A DNA stretch of 64,000 nucleotides from a virus. Within the stretch, counting starts at the first letter, position 1, and every line of letters begins with the position of its first letter. Under the pieces are notes generated by a model. The model was not told where the DNA came from, did no database searches, and saw only the letters and a list, made by a program, of their open reading frames with translations. The stretch is from IMG/VR virus record IMGVR_UViG_3300044641_006011, positions 1 through 64,000 of that record. One strand, written 5' to 3'. Both the position numbers and the translations under genes were made by a program. Shown piece by piece: positions 48,063-57,486 of this stretch.

Positions 48063-50363
48063 TTAGATTGTACAACTTTCACAACTTTCTTCGTCAGAAC
48101 TCATAATATCATCAAGAAGAGATTGTAGTTCTTGTTTTGGTTCTTCAACTACTTCATCAGTTTTATGGTCATAAGTATTTTGATAATATGCTGTTTTGTG
48201 TCCCAGACGATAAGTTTCAAGCATATCGTGTGCCATTACACTAACAGGAACTTCATTATCTGGGTAATTTTCTGGATTATAGGACCAGTTTCCAGAAATC
48301 GCTTGATCGAAGAATTTTTGCATAACAGCAACAATATGAATATACCCACGATTGCTAGGCATATCCCACAGAAGCGTATAATTGTTCTTAAGCGTTTGAT
48401 ACTGTGGAACAATCTGCTTGAGTGGACCCTTCTTCGACTTCTTAATGGACAAGTATCCGCGAGGTGGTTCGATTCCGTTGGTTGCATTTGACACAACGGA
48501 ACTGCTCTCCGAAGGCATCTGTGCGGACAACGTGCTGTTCCGTACTCCGTACTGCTTGACCCGCTCACGAAGCGATTCCCAATCATACTTAAGTTCGTTA
48601 GGTACAATTTCGTCCACATCTCTCTTGTAAGTATCTATAGGGAGAATGCCATTACCGTATTTGGTTCTATGTGAATATTCACATGCACCCTTTTCTTTGG
48701 CAAGATCAACAGTTGCTTGAATCAGATAATATTGAAATGCCTCAGTCAGATCATGAACCAGTTTCCATGCACCAGGATCATCATAATGCTCCCCGTGCTT
48801 GGCGAGATAGTGTGCCAGACCAATAAAACCTACCCCAAGTGAACGACGTGCCCTCGTGGCGATTTCTGCTGCTTTGACGGGATATCCTTGAAAATCAATG
48901 AGTTCATCAAGACTCCTAACAGCAAGATCGCAAAGAACTTCAAGATCTTCGTGATCCCTAATTTTTCCAACGTTAATAGCACTAAGAATACAGAGAGCAA
49001 TTTCCCCATCAGTATCATCAATATGTTGAAGTGGTTTGGTTGGCAGAGTAATTTCTTGACAAAGATTACTCATCTCAACCTTATCCAAGAAGGAAGAGTG
49101 GGAATTACAGTGGTCAATATTCATAATGTAAATACGACCAGTTTCCGCACGTTCTTTCAGGAGGTCCAGAAAGAGTTCTTGAGCTCCGATAGTTTTTCTA
49201 GGAATAGACTCATTTCGTTCTGCATCAACATACAAATCGTCAAATCTATCAGTCCCAAAAGCATCATACAGACCAGGAACGTCGTGTGGAGAGAAGAGAG
49301 AGACTTCTCCGTTTTGAATGAATCGTTCATAGAATAGTTTGGAGATTTGAATACTGTAGTCTAACTTACGAACACGGTTATCTTCGGTTCCTTTGTTATT
49401 TTTTAATACTAGGATATCTTCTATCTCTTGGTGCCAGATTGGAAAGTGGACAGTTGCTGATCCACCTCTGATGCCATTCTGAGTGCAGCATCGGACAGTT
49501 GCTTCAAACTTCTTGAGGAAAGGGACAACGCCCGTATGCTGTACTTCTCCGCCTCTGATTTTAGCGTTGATGCCACGGATTCTACCTGCGTTGATACCGA
49601 TACCCGCCCTTTGTGCAACATATCTGCCAATAGCCATATCGCTAGTAAAGATACTATCGAGGGTGTCATCAACGTCAACAAGAACACAACTAGCATATTG
49701 TCTAAGTGGTGTTCGCACTCCCGCCATGATGGGGGTTGGAATGTTGATTCGGTGTCTTGAGATTGCGTCATAGTACTTTTTAACGTAGTCTAAACGTGTT
49801 TCCTTTGGATATTTGGAGAAGATAGTCGCTGCAATCAAAAGGTACATAAACTGTGGAGTTTCGTAAAGTACTCCAGTGCTTCTGTCTTGCACTAGGTACT
49901 TATCAACGACTTGACGTAACCCTGCATAAGTGAACAGATAGTCACGACTATGATCAATAAACGATTGAAGTTTATCAAACTCTTCATCAGAATACAATGA
50001 GATAATTTCTGAGTCATATACACCCCTACCCACACAACGCTCTACGTGCTTCTTTACGGTAGGGCATTCATACATTCCACCAAACAGTTGCTTGCGAAGG
50101 GCAAACAACAAAAGACGGGCGGCAACGAACTGATAATTGGGATGCTCCAGATCAATCAGGTCAGAAGCAGAACGAATCAGAATCTCTTGAATCTCTGCGG
50201 TTGTAATGCCGTCATAAAATTGAATACCAGACTGCATCTCAACCTGTGATGCAGAAACATTTGCGAGGTCCTTACACGCCTCTTCTACCATGATATGAAG
50301 TTTATTTAAATCAAGAGGTTCAGTTTTACCGTTCCTTTTGACGACTTTCGTTCCGTTGCTCAT
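48063..50363 (-). CDS. nrdA: ribonucleotide reductase, class Ia large subunit
   Basis: 766 residues. ATP-cone at the N-terminus (VVKRNGKTEPLDLNKLHIMVEEACKD), active-site EMSNLCQEITLP with the catalytic Cys, GIGINAGRIRGI, and the C-terminal swinging pair ESCESCTI. It reduces NDPs to dNDPs for phage DNA, together with NrdB. Overlaps primase by 4 nt. Confidence 0.97.
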   Translation of the reverse strand: MSNGTKVVKRNGKTEPLDLNKLHIMVEEACKDLANVSASQVEMQSGIQFYDGITTAEIQEILIRSASDLIDLEHPNYQFVAARLLLFALRKQLFGGMYECPTVKKHVERCVGRGVYDSEIISLYSDEEFDKLQSFIDHSRDYLFTYAGLRQVVDKYLVQDRSTGVLYETPQFMYLLIAATIFSKYPKETRLDYVKKYYDAISRHRINIPTPIMAGVRTPLRQYASCVLVDVDDTLDSIFTSDMAIGRYVAQRAGIGINAGRIRGINAKIRGGEVQHTGVVPFLKKFEATVRCCTQNGIRGGSATVHFPIWHQEIEDILVLKNNKGTEDNRVRKLDYSIQISKLFYERFIQNGEVSLFSPHDVPGLYDAFGTDRFDDLYVDAERNESIPRKTIGAQELFLDLLKERAETGRIYIMNIDHCNSHSSFLDKVEMSNLCQEITLPTKPLQHIDDTDGEIALCILSAINVGKIRDHEDLEVLCDLAVRSLDELIDFQGYPVKAAEIATRARRSLGVGFIGLAHYLAKHGEHYDDPGAWKLVHDLTEAFQYYLIQATVDLAKEKGACEYSHRTKYGNGILPIDTYKRDVDEIVPNELKYDWESLRERVKQYGVRNSTLSAQMPSESSSVVSNATNGIEPPRGYLSIKKSKKGPLKQIVPQYQTLKNNYTLLWDMPSNRGYIHIVAVMQKFFDQAISGNWSYNPENYPDNEVPVSVMAHDMLETYRLGHKTAYYQNTYDHKTDEVVEEPKQELQSLLDDIMSSDEESCESCTI

Positions 50364-51331
50364 ATTTTTTTCCAGTTGTTAAACTTAATTTTTGCTTCTA
50401 AACCTGTGTATGTATTTGATTTTAACACATTCATAACATTAAGTCCAGCGAGCACCATATCATTAATATCTTTTTGCTCGATGGTTGTTGGCCAAATAAT
50501 TACCTTTTCACCTCTATTGATGGTTTTTTCGATTCTGATGACGATTTCTCGATTACGTGGTTCGTTATCAAAAACGTAAATATAATCGCCCCAACCAAAC
50601 GACCCAATATCAACGTCGGACCCACACATAGCAACAGCATTTTGTACAAACGTGGAGTCGAAGGGTCCTTCAACGATGTAAATGGGTTTCGAAGAATCCA
50701 CTTGATCAAGACCATAAATTTTTGGTGCATCATCAGAAAGCATCACGGTAATATATTTAACAGGGTTAGGACCGAGTGCTCTTCCCTGAAAACCAATCAA
50801 GTTATTTTCAGTATCATACATTGGTATAATAATGCGACTCTCATCTCTACCAACAGTACTGAATGTAATCTTTTGAGTATTTGTCCACTCTTTAAATTTG
50901 TGAGCAAAATAAAACTTTTCAGGATTAAGTTTTCTATTTTCTAGATATTGTTTAGAAATAGGATTCTCAGATGCTTTGGGAAGATCTAACTTTTTTTTAA
51001 AAGATGGTTTTGTAAACTCAAACTTCGGTTCTTCAACCACAAAATTTTTGCCAGTATGTCCTTCTTTAAACTTCTCCAAAGTATATTGTTTATGAAGATT
51101 CAGATCTATTTCTTTGAGAAAGTTATTGAATGATAAACTGGCACCACAGTTATGACACTTGAAATTGGTATTATTTTTTACGGTGTAAATATAACCTCTT
51201 GTCTTATTTTTGTTTTTTTGAGAATCGCCACAAATAGGACAACGAAAATTGTAGAGATCCGATTTGACCCTTTTAAATTTTTGTAGACGCGAAGATACTA
51301 ATCCAATGTACTTAGAATCAACAAAATCCAT
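50360..51331 (-). CDS. 61: DNA primase (T4 gp61 type)
   Basis: 323 residues. A zinc ribbon with C31, C34, C59 and C62 (CPICGD, CHNCGA), and a TOPRIM domain with IYIVEGPFDS near 217-226 and YIYVFDNEPRN. It makes RNA primers on the lagging strand with gp41. The distance to gp41 (58.9 kb) means the primosome pair is split by virion genes. Confidence 0.93.
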   Translation of the reverse strand: MDFVDSKYIGLVSSRLQKFKRVKSDLYNFRCPICGDSQKNKNKTRGYIYTVKNNTNFKCHNCGASLSFNNFLKEIDLNLHKQYTLEKFKEGHTGKNFVVEEPKFEFTKPSFKKKLDLPKASENPISKQYLENRKLNPEKFYFAHKFKEWTNTQKITFSTVGRDESRIIIPMYDTENNLIGFQGRALGPNPVKYITVMLSDDAPKIYGLDQVDSSKPIYIVEGPFDSTFVQNAVAMCGSDVDIGSFGWGDYIYVFDNEPRNREIVIRIEKTINRGEKVIIWPTTIEQKDINDMVLAGLNVMNVLKSNTYTGLEAKIKFNNWKKI

Positions 51332-51343
51332 TATGAAGGGTGC

Positions 51344-51763
51344 TTATTTCAGTCTTTCTACTGTAGCAGGTGAAATACGAGGTGTCAAGAGATTAAGTGC
51401 AGGTGGAGCAAATTTAATAAAAATGGCAAGTACTGCTAAACCACCCAGTACTTGCCATCTGAATTTTGAAATACTTTCTACTTTTTCTTCTACCTTTTCT
51501 ATTCTTTCACTTAATTTTTCACTTATTTGATCATGCTGCTCTTTTGATGATACTTTGATATCTTCAATCATCTTTACAATAATATTGTCTGTTCGATTAC
51601 ACTGCTCAATCTTTTCATTATGAATGGCAAGCATTTGACTAATATTTTGACTTGTCTCTCCTATCTTCTGAATTGCAGTATCAATGCGTTCCATCATCTG
51701 CTCATAAACATTGATACGCTCTTCAAGTAGTGCTATTTTTGTTTCGGTGGATGATGGGAACAT
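51344..51763 (-). CDS. coiled-coil membrane protein, unknown
   Basis: 139 residues from the ATG at 51763 (MFPSSTETKIALLEERINVY); a TTG at 51802 would extend it over the neighbour. A long coiled coil (10-100) and a C-terminal helix (WQVLGGLAVLAIFIKFA). Might be a tail-length, spanin-like or membrane tether protein. Unknown. Confidence 0.7.
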   Translation of the reverse strand: MFPSSTETKIALLEERINVYEQMMERIDTAIQKIGETSQNISQMLAIHNEKIEQCNRTDNIIVKMIEDIKVSSKEQHDQISEKLSERIEKVEEKVESISKFRWQVLGGLAVLAIFIKFAPPALNLLTPRISPATVERLK

Positions 51764-51767
51764 TGTT

Positions 51768-51965
51768 TTATTGTCGTGGTTTTCTTCTTTGCATTTTAGC
51801 AAGATCTTTAAAGAAAGGATTCCAATTTCTTCTTCTTCCTCTTCTCAAATCAACTGGGGGGTCATCCCCTGCTTCTTGTGTTCCAGCAATTTGTCCAGAA
51901 CCCAAGGTCATTCCACCTTCTTCTTTTAAAATTTTAATAATAGAAATTACTTTATCAATATCCAT
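51768..51965 (-). CDS. small basic protein, unknown
   Basis: 65 residues from the ATG at 51965 (MDIDKVISIIKILKEEG), then a Gly/Pro and Arg-rich tail (VDLRRGRRRNWNPFFKDLAK). ATG overlaps the stop of the upstream gene. Unknown. Confidence 0.7.
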   Translation of the reverse strand: MDIDKVISIIKILKEEGGMTLGSGQIAGTQEAGDDPPVDLRRGRRRNWNPFFKDLAKMQRRKPRQ

Positions 51966-52339
51966 TAAATTTCTTGTAGTTGTTTTAAACAATTTTCATC
52001 ATATTCAATATTATTAATATCTCGACTAATAGGATATTCTGGAATCCTATTTAAAAATATTAAAAAACTTTTTATGATTGACCACAAATCTTTTTCTAAA
52101 TTATAAAACAGTAATGGAATAGTAGCTTCATTAAAAACATTAAATAAAACAATTAAATGGTTAAGAATTAAATGGGACTTTAGAACGCCAGTATTTTTAT
52201 ATCTTTTTATCAATCTTTTTACATACTTAATTCTTTTCAAGTCGTCTTCAAAATCTTCCCTAGTAACAGACTGAGGATTATCATAGAATTTTATCGCAAA
52301 GAGCATATAATTGCTCTCATTCAATTCATCAAATCTCAT
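51965..52339 (-). CDS. conserved helical protein, unknown
   Basis: 124 residues (MRFDELNESNYMLFAIKFYD...), all helical with basic stretches (RIKYVKRLIKRYKN). Conserved build in T4-like cyanophages beside virion genes. Unknown. Confidence 0.72.
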   Translation of the reverse strand: MRFDELNESNYMLFAIKFYDNPQSVTREDFEDDLKRIKYVKRLIKRYKNTGVLKSHLILNHLIVLFNVFNEATIPLLFYNLEKDLWSIIKSFLIFLNRIPEYPISRDINNIEYDENCLKQLQEI

Positions 52340-52345
52340 ATATTA

Positions 52346-52906
52346 TCAACTATCTGGATATCTAGAGTCGTCAGCAGCGTCACCAGTAATCATACTTCCA
52401 GCAACAAGAGTTTCTGTCTTAACTCTCAGATTTCCGTGCATATCATTATAAGTTGTAACTCCAACCCATCCAGCATGAGCAGGTGCATACTTACGTGCAT
52501 TACCTGCTGCTGCATTTGCAACTGCTTGCTCGGTGGTATCTACACCAAATACCGCAGAAAATCTATTTGATTTTACATCTGGTGCAAAATACTGACCATC
52601 TTCTAAAGTATATTTTGGTTTTTGAGTTATAGTGTAAGCAACTCCAACAGTTGCTCCAAAACCAACGGTTCCTATTCCGGTGATGAATTGGGTTGAACCA
52701 ATTGATAGTATAGTAGCAGAAGTTATTCCACTAATTACTGCTTGACCGTAAGTAGCTCCAATACCAATTACAAGAATATCTCCGGTAGAAATACCAGCGG
52801 TTACAAAAGTTGTGCCACTACCGGTTACCGTTTCCGTAGCAAGATTGATTGTTATAGTTCCAGTAAGACCCGTGCTTAAAGAATCTTTATTGCCCCAAAG
52901 AGACAT
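52346..52906 (-). CDS. beta-rich virion structural protein
   Basis: 186 residues. A start MSLWGNKDSLSTGLTGTITI, Gly/Thr/Ile-rich strands (about 10-100), then NARKYAPAHAGWVGV and a charged end. Such MSLWG-type proteins are common in cyanophage virions. Perfect late promoter at 52936-52943. Confidence 0.78.
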   Translation of the reverse strand: MSLWGNKDSLSTGLTGTITINLATETVTGSGTTFVTAGISTGDILVIGIGATYGQAVISGITSATILSIGSTQFITGIGTVGFGATVGVAYTITQKPKYTLEDGQYFAPDVKSNRFSAVFGVDTTEQAVANAAAGNARKYAPAHAGWVGVTTYNDMHGNLRVKTETLVAGSMITGDAADDSRYPDS

Positions 52907-52935
52907 GTTTTCTACCTATAATTTCTTTATATTGA

Positions 52936-52943
52936 TATTTATA
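52936..52943 (-). promoter_or_regulatory. T4-type late promoter of the structural gene
   Basis: A perfect TATAAATA on the minus strand, 30 nt before the ATG, directly after the T-run of the terminator at 52943-52975. Confidence 0.75.
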
Positions 52944-52975
52944 AAAAAAGGAGACCTTTACTTTTTGTCTCCTTT
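52943..52975 (-). terminator. terminator of the small membrane genes
   Basis: AAAGGAGAC and GTCTCCTTT form a perfect 9-bp stem, with seven T after it on the minus strand. It takes in the stop of the gene at 52958. Confidence 0.88.
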
Positions 52976-53122
52976 GCGTAAAACAACTCTTAAAAAATGT
53001 GTTGTTAAATCTAGTAATCCATTTTCTTCAAATCTTTTTGTTTTTGCCAACCACTCAGAGGCAGTTAGTAATAGACCGAGAACAATGGTTACTCCCCAAT
53101 TAGTTACAAAACAAGTAATCAT
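52958..53122 (-). CDS. small membrane protein, unknown
   Basis: 54 residues: a helix (TNWGVTIVLGLLLTASEWLA) and a basic tail ending LRKGDKK. ATG overlaps the stop of the upstream gene (ATGA). Unknown. Confidence 0.66.
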   Translation of the reverse strand: MITCFVTNWGVTIVLGLLLTASEWLAKTKRFEENGLLDLTTHFLRVVLRKGDKK

Positions 53123-53292
53123 GTTTGTGGTTTAAAGAGGTTATCCTTAACCAATTCATAAACAACATCATCAATGCTATTGTCCGTTGACTTAACATAC
53201 TTGGCAAGCAACTCAAGAACTAAGTTCTTAACCGCCGGATGTGTTGCAATTTGAATAAGAAGTGGTTTTACCACTGCTACTACTGCGCCCAT
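53119..53292 (-). CDS. small helical protein, unknown
   Basis: 57 residues (MGAVVAVVKPLLIQIATHPA...), helical, acidic second half. Paired with the next membrane gene by a 4-nt overlap; preceded by GGAGG close to the ATG. Unknown. Confidence 0.66.
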   Translation of the reverse strand: MGAVVAVVKPLLIQIATHPAVKNLVLELLAKYVKSTDNSIDDVVYELVKDNLFKPQT

Positions 53293-53325
53293 GATGACCT
53301 CCGTATAGAGAGTATCCTGTCCTAT

Positions 53326-54675
53326 TTATCTGTATCTACGTCTTTTGTTTGCTGGATTGTGTGATGATCTTGCCCAGTCTGAATCAGACATAGATCCATA
53401 TCTTGGATCATCTGACACTGAAGGTCTACGTCTTACTGGCCTTTGACTTCTTGATCTCCAATCACCTGCTTCTCTTGCTCTATTATTATTAGTGTCCTCA
53501 TCACCTTCATAAACTAATTCACCTTCCGGTTCATAAGACATGTTAAGACCTCTTGCCCTTAAAGCATTTTTTACAAGATTAATTTTTGTTTTCAAAGGTC
53601 TTGTATCTTCTTTTTTCTGATCATCACATCCACATTCTGCGGATTCTTTTTGAACCTTTTCTGGAAGACCTTCATGTGATGTTGATGCAAAATCACGAAG
53701 TTGTTTTTCTGTCATGGAATCATACATTTCACGGGCAGCGCCTTTTAATTTTGAAGGGTCTGTTTTACCTCTTTTTGCAGAAAGAGCTGCACCAGCTGCT
53801 TGCTGTTGATTAACGCTTACTGACATTTCAAGAACAGTTTCTTCACTTACTTCTGGACCAACAGTAACACAACTTTTATTATCTTTTTTTATATCAATTA
53901 TTCTATCTTTTTTAGTTTTTCCCTCTACTTCAAAGAGATATTCAAATGCTTCTTTACGAACTTTTTTTTTACCACCCATTTGATCATTACCAGTGGCTCC
54001 AGCAATAACATCACCACGAGTTACTCTGTTATATGGGGGATAATTATTGGCAAGATTTCCGTCATTCTTCAATCCTTTACCAGACTTAACTTTTGCAGTA
54101 TTTTCACCTTTTGTCTTTTCTTCATCAGAATCCCTATCATATTCTGTCATTTCAACAGAAGAAATATTTGGATTTGCACGAAGTTCTGAAATTTTCGAAC
54201 GAGTTGCATCGCGAGTATAGGTATTTCCAGTTTTCTTATCAGTTACTCTAATATGATACAGTCTTTCACCTTCCTTATTTACTTTAGTGTAAAGTTCTTG
54301 TAGATATTCATTCTCAACGTCAACCTCTTCATTAGTAACACCTTCAACAAAAACTTTATTGAGAGCCACAAGTAATGATTCCTTTACAATATCGCTGACT
54401 TCAAACTGTTCTGCAGATACTGTTGGTTGAGGCATAAGTTTTTTTATTGCAATTGCCTTAACTGCAGAAGGTGCAGGAGATGACTTAAGTTTTTGCTGAT
54501 ATTTTTGAGCAACTTGAGCAGGATTTAAATTGGTGTTTGGACCTAATTCCTTTTTAACTTTATATTTTACATCAGAAACAAGTTGTGATGCTGCCTTTTC
54601 AATATCACTGTCGCCAGCGGCATGACCGCGATGAGGAGCAACTCTTTCATTTTCCTCAAAAAATTTCTTATTCAT
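53326..54675 (-). CDS. large virion-type protein with DUF3008-like segment
   Basis: 449 residues. Disordered and charged, with a core around 290-345 (LSAKRGKTDPSKLKGAAREM then SMTEKQLRDFASTSHEGLPEK) that matches the DUF3008 pattern. A CGCDD near 350 and MSYEPEGE near 382 (as in the gene at 45167) are other marks. The C-terminus is Arg-rich (RRRPSVSDDPRYGS..., KRRRYR). Probably virion-packaged. A late-type promoter lies at 54712-54719. Confidence 0.72.
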   Translation of the reverse strand: MNKKFFEENERVAPHRGHAAGDSDIEKAASQLVSDVKYKVKKELGPNTNLNPAQVAQKYQQKLKSSPAPSAVKAIAIKKLMPQPTVSAEQFEVSDIVKESLLVALNKVFVEGVTNEEVDVENEYLQELYTKVNKEGERLYHIRVTDKKTGNTYTRDATRSKISELRANPNISSVEMTEYDRDSDEEKTKGENTAKVKSGKGLKNDGNLANNYPPYNRVTRGDVIAGATGNDQMGGKKKVRKEAFEYLFEVEGKTKKDRIIDIKKDNKSCVTVGPEVSEETVLEMSVSVNQQQAAGAALSAKRGKTDPSKLKGAAREMYDSMTEKQLRDFASTSHEGLPEKVQKESAECGCDDQKKEDTRPLKTKINLVKNALRARGLNMSYEPEGELVYEGDEDTNNNRAREAGDWRSRSQRPVRRRPSVSDDPRYGSMSDSDWARSSHNPANKRRRYR

Positions 54676-54691
54676 TGGGAGATTTTTTTAA

Positions 54692-55996
54692 TTACTTACT
54701 TTTCCTATACTTATTTATGAAATTCAATCCAAAATTCTTTTGACCAAAAGCTAAATTTTCTTTATCAAGTTCTGAACCAGGTGTTTGTTGTGCGACGTAT
54801 TTTAAATATCCAACTGTACCAACTAATGTATTTGGTTTTCCAGGAAGTCTCATTTTACTATTTACAGATTTTTCTTGATAAGATTCCTTTACATCTTTAA
54901 TCCAAGACTTAAACATAATGTTATCTTCAGTTACACAAATAAGATAATTAGTTCCTCTGCGAATAATTTTTCCAACCAATCCCGTATTTAAATTTTCAAC
55001 TAATTCACCTACTTGATATATTCTTTCATGAATATAATTTTCTCTAAGATTTTTCCAGTCAAGTTTTGGTGCTATTTTCCAAACTTCAACAACCTCGTCT
55101 TGAATTCCCATTGATTGACGAACAGTATTAAAAATATCACGAATTTCTTTTGGTCTCATTTCTGCAGGCATTCCAGAGCGAAAAGTTTTAAAGTCATTTT
55201 CTGCAGCAGCAAGTCTCATTCTTGAAGCAGAAAAGTCTTCAGCTTTATCAGAATCTGCGTCCTTTTCACCAATTGGCATTACTTCTATAGTATCAAATTG
55301 ATAAAGATTACCATTATAACCATTAGTCAATTTTTCAAATTCTTTTACTCTATTAGGTCCACCAATAATTCTTACATTTGCATATCCGTCATTATGTGCT
55401 TTTTTAAGAACATCAAAAATAGTACTTGTATTTGAATCATTTACTATTCTCTCACTATGCTGTGGAAACATTTTTCTCATTATTGATACTTTTGTATCCA
55501 CATCCAATGGATCTTTATTTTTGTCCTGAGTTCTTGAAGGAACAATTACATAATCACTACCCTCAGATTCTGCCGAACTAGCAGCAGTATCCATTAATTG
55601 AAGATGACCAGCATGAGGAGGATTAAATCTTCCGTATGCAATGGTTAGAGTTCCTTTTGTTTTTTCTACAGGAAGATAATTTGTTGGAGTTGTCTCTTGA
55701 GGAACTGTTGTTTGTTCTGGAGAGGATCCCTGAGTAGATTGTTGCTGAACTTGAGAGTTAGACGAATCGGTTGAAAAATAAGAAAGATTTTTTTCTTTTT
55801 CTGATTGTGGAGAATCTTTCTCTCCTACTTTCTGGCGTTTGTTATAAAACTTTAATTCGCCATTTACCGTTTTTGCTACGAATTCTCCATTTTTATACCA
55901 ACCACCATGTTGGTCTGTATCCAAACCCATACGTTTAGCCTGTTGAATCGCTTTAGATTCTTGTGCTTCGGATAAAAATTGAAAAAATTTTTTCAT
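54692..55996 (-). CDS. nucleotidyltransferase-domain virion protein
   Basis: 434 residues. After a disordered first 110, a HIGH-superfamily nucleotidyltransferase: LTIAYGRFNPPHAGHLQLM (motif at 122-131), VIVPSRTQDKNKDPL, VRIIGGPNRV and FSASRMRLAA (the ISSTxxR-like end). The NMN/phosphopantetheine adenylyltransferase group is closest by pattern. A strand-rich C-terminal domain (VGELVENLNTGLVGKIIRRG) follows, like KOW-type folds. It could remake NAD or act on nucleotides in the virion; activity is inferred. Confidence 0.78.
   Translation of the reverse strand: MKKFFQFLSEAQESKAIQQAKRMGLDTDQHGGWYKNGEFVAKTVNGELKFYNKRQKVGEKDSPQSEKEKNLSYFSTDSSNSQVQQQSTQGSSPEQTTVPQETTPTNYLPVEKTKGTLTIAYGRFNPPHAGHLQLMDTAASSAESEGSDYVIVPSRTQDKNKDPLDVDTKVSIMRKMFPQHSERIVNDSNTSTIFDVLKKAHNDGYANVRIIGGPNRVKEFEKLTNGYNGNLYQFDTIEVMPIGEKDADSDKAEDFSASRMRLAAAENDFKTFRSGMPAEMRPKEIRDIFNTVRQSMGIQDEVVEVWKIAPKLDWKNLRENYIHERIYQVGELVENLNTGLVGKIIRRGTNYLICVTEDNIMFKSWIKDVKESYQEKSVNSKMRLPGKPNTLVGTVGYLKYVAQQTPGSELDKENLAFGQKNFGLNFINKYRKSK
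54712..54719 (-). promoter_or_regulatory. late-type promoter of gene 53326-54675
   Basis: CATAAATA on the minus strand, 37 nt before the ATG, inside the end of the upstream gene. Confidence 0.45.
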
Positions 55997-56226
55997 TACT
56001 TATTTTTACAGATTTTAGAGATTATTTCCTTTTCGTTTACTGCTATGTATCTCAGAACATTTAATTTGATCTTTTTATATTTATTCTTTGACTTTTCTAT
56101 CCTACAAGAATTAATTTTATCTTCAAAAGTATCATTAACATATAATAAAAAGTCTTTATATCTAGAGTTTGTATTTTTTGATTTACTCTCAAATGTTTTG
56201 ATAATATCTAAAATAATAGAGTTCAT
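55996..56226 (-). CDS. small basic protein, unknown
   Basis: 76 residues (MNSIILDIIKTFESKSKNTN...), Lys/Ile-rich and helical. Lies between the two large genes with 1-2 nt spacing. Unknown. Confidence 0.68.
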   Translation of the reverse strand: MNSIILDIIKTFESKSKNTNSRYKDFLLYVNDTFEDKINSCRIEKSKNKYKKIKLNVLRYIAVNEKEIISKICKNK

Positions 56227-56228
56227 AA

Positions 56229-57470
56229 TTAACTAATCTGAAATCCCATTTTATCACCAGTTCTTGTCGGAGAACTATTTGATGATCTTAAATAAAGTCT
56301 CCTTACAGCAGAAGATCCTCCACCAGAAGATGCGGTAATAGTTGGAATTCCTGTTCTGGCATTTATAGTAGTCTTAACATAAATTATTCTCGATTCATTC
56401 AAATACACATTAAATATTTTTCTAAGATTTTGATTTAACATACCAACTTTAGATTCACTTTCAATTAACTGTTCACATTTATACCTAACTTGTCCATATG
56501 TAACTCTTTTTCTTCCAGAAAAATATCTTTTTAAAAATGGTTTCCAAGATTCATAATCGACTATTATACTCGATCCTTTTTTATTTCTAGGAGCATAATT
56601 TGTTTCCATATCTGAAATTGCAGCATTAGTCAATTCAACTCTAGTTTGTAGAAGTTGCCATCCATAAAAAGGACCTTGCTTAATACTATAATTTGATAAT
56701 ATTTTCAATAATTTATAAGATTCAGACATTAATAAAGCACTTGATAAATTATCTTGAACTACAGGAATTACATACTGCGGTTTAACTTGATTAGAAACTC
56801 CTTTTCCCGATTTAGCGGATATTAAATGTTCTGTTGTTCCAATTATGAGTTTATAATCATAAACTGATTGTCCAGAAGACGGAATATAAATTTTAGGTGA
56901 AGTAAGTCCTACTGTTGGTACTATTTGATTTAATATTCCTCTTTTCACACAAGCTATAGGTCCGAGTACCTCTCCAAAATCTTTCATTAACGGTCCCCAA
57001 GGGAATCCAGTCATCTTAATGCCTTCATAATCATGAGATCCTGTTTTTACATAGTTTAAAAGTTGGTGTAGATAATCAAACAACTCTCCGTCAATATCAT
57101 TTCTCAAATTCAACGAATTTATAACTGAATTGTAATAAGTTGTGGCAGAAGCATAAGTTTGACTTTCTAATCCAAAAGAACCTGGATTTAAAGAAATATA
57201 AGACCTATCAGTTTTCTTAGGTTTTATTAAATTATCAATATTAATATAATAAATGTCGTCTCTATTAGGTAACTTAATTGCCGCTCTAGTATGAGATTTA
57301 GTTTCAGAATCAATATAAGTTATTTGAGTTCCTTCATTTAAATTGCCAATTCTAGAAAAAGTATTATTTTTATTTTTTCTATAGTAAGCAGAAGATGATT
57401 TTTTCACAGTAGATTGGTGATCACTACCTTTCCAATTTCTATTCCAATTATCAACTCCGTAACTTGCCAT
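56229..57470 (-). CDS. large protein with PD-(D/E)xK-like nuclease pattern
   Basis: 413 residues. E168 in KDFGEVLGPIAC, D205 in YDYKLIIG, then HLISAKSGKG with K220, give the spacing of a PD-(D/E)xK nuclease core (helix Glu, strand Asp, strand xxK). The C-terminal end has VRRLYLRSSNSSPTRTGDKM. Such folds occur in restriction enzymes and some packaged phage proteins. It heads the virion gene run, upstream of the nucleotidyltransferase gene. Nuclease activity is a proposal. Confidence 0.6.
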   Translation of the reverse strand: MASYGVDNWNRNWKGSDHQSTVKKSSSAYYRKNKNNTFSRIGNLNEGTQITYIDSETKSHTRAAIKLPNRDDIYYINIDNLIKPKKTDRSYISLNPGSFGLESQTYASATTYYNSVINSLNLRNDIDGELFDYLHQLLNYVKTGSHDYEGIKMTGFPWGPLMKDFGEVLGPIACVKRGILNQIVPTVGLTSPKIYIPSSGQSVYDYKLIIGTTEHLISAKSGKGVSNQVKPQYVIPVVQDNLSSALLMSESYKLLKILSNYSIKQGPFYGWQLLQTRVELTNAAISDMETNYAPRNKKGSSIIVDYESWKPFLKRYFSGRKRVTYGQVRYKCEQLIESESKVGMLNQNLRKIFNVYLNESRIIYVKTTINARTGIPTITASSGGGSSAVRRLYLRSSNSSPTRTGDKMGFQIS

Positions 57471-57486
57471 TTTTATTTTTATTTAG

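Noticed and set aside
48132-50249. Several plus-strand ORFs within nrdA
   Set aside because: Shadows of nrdA, which is intact and carries all catalytic motifs.
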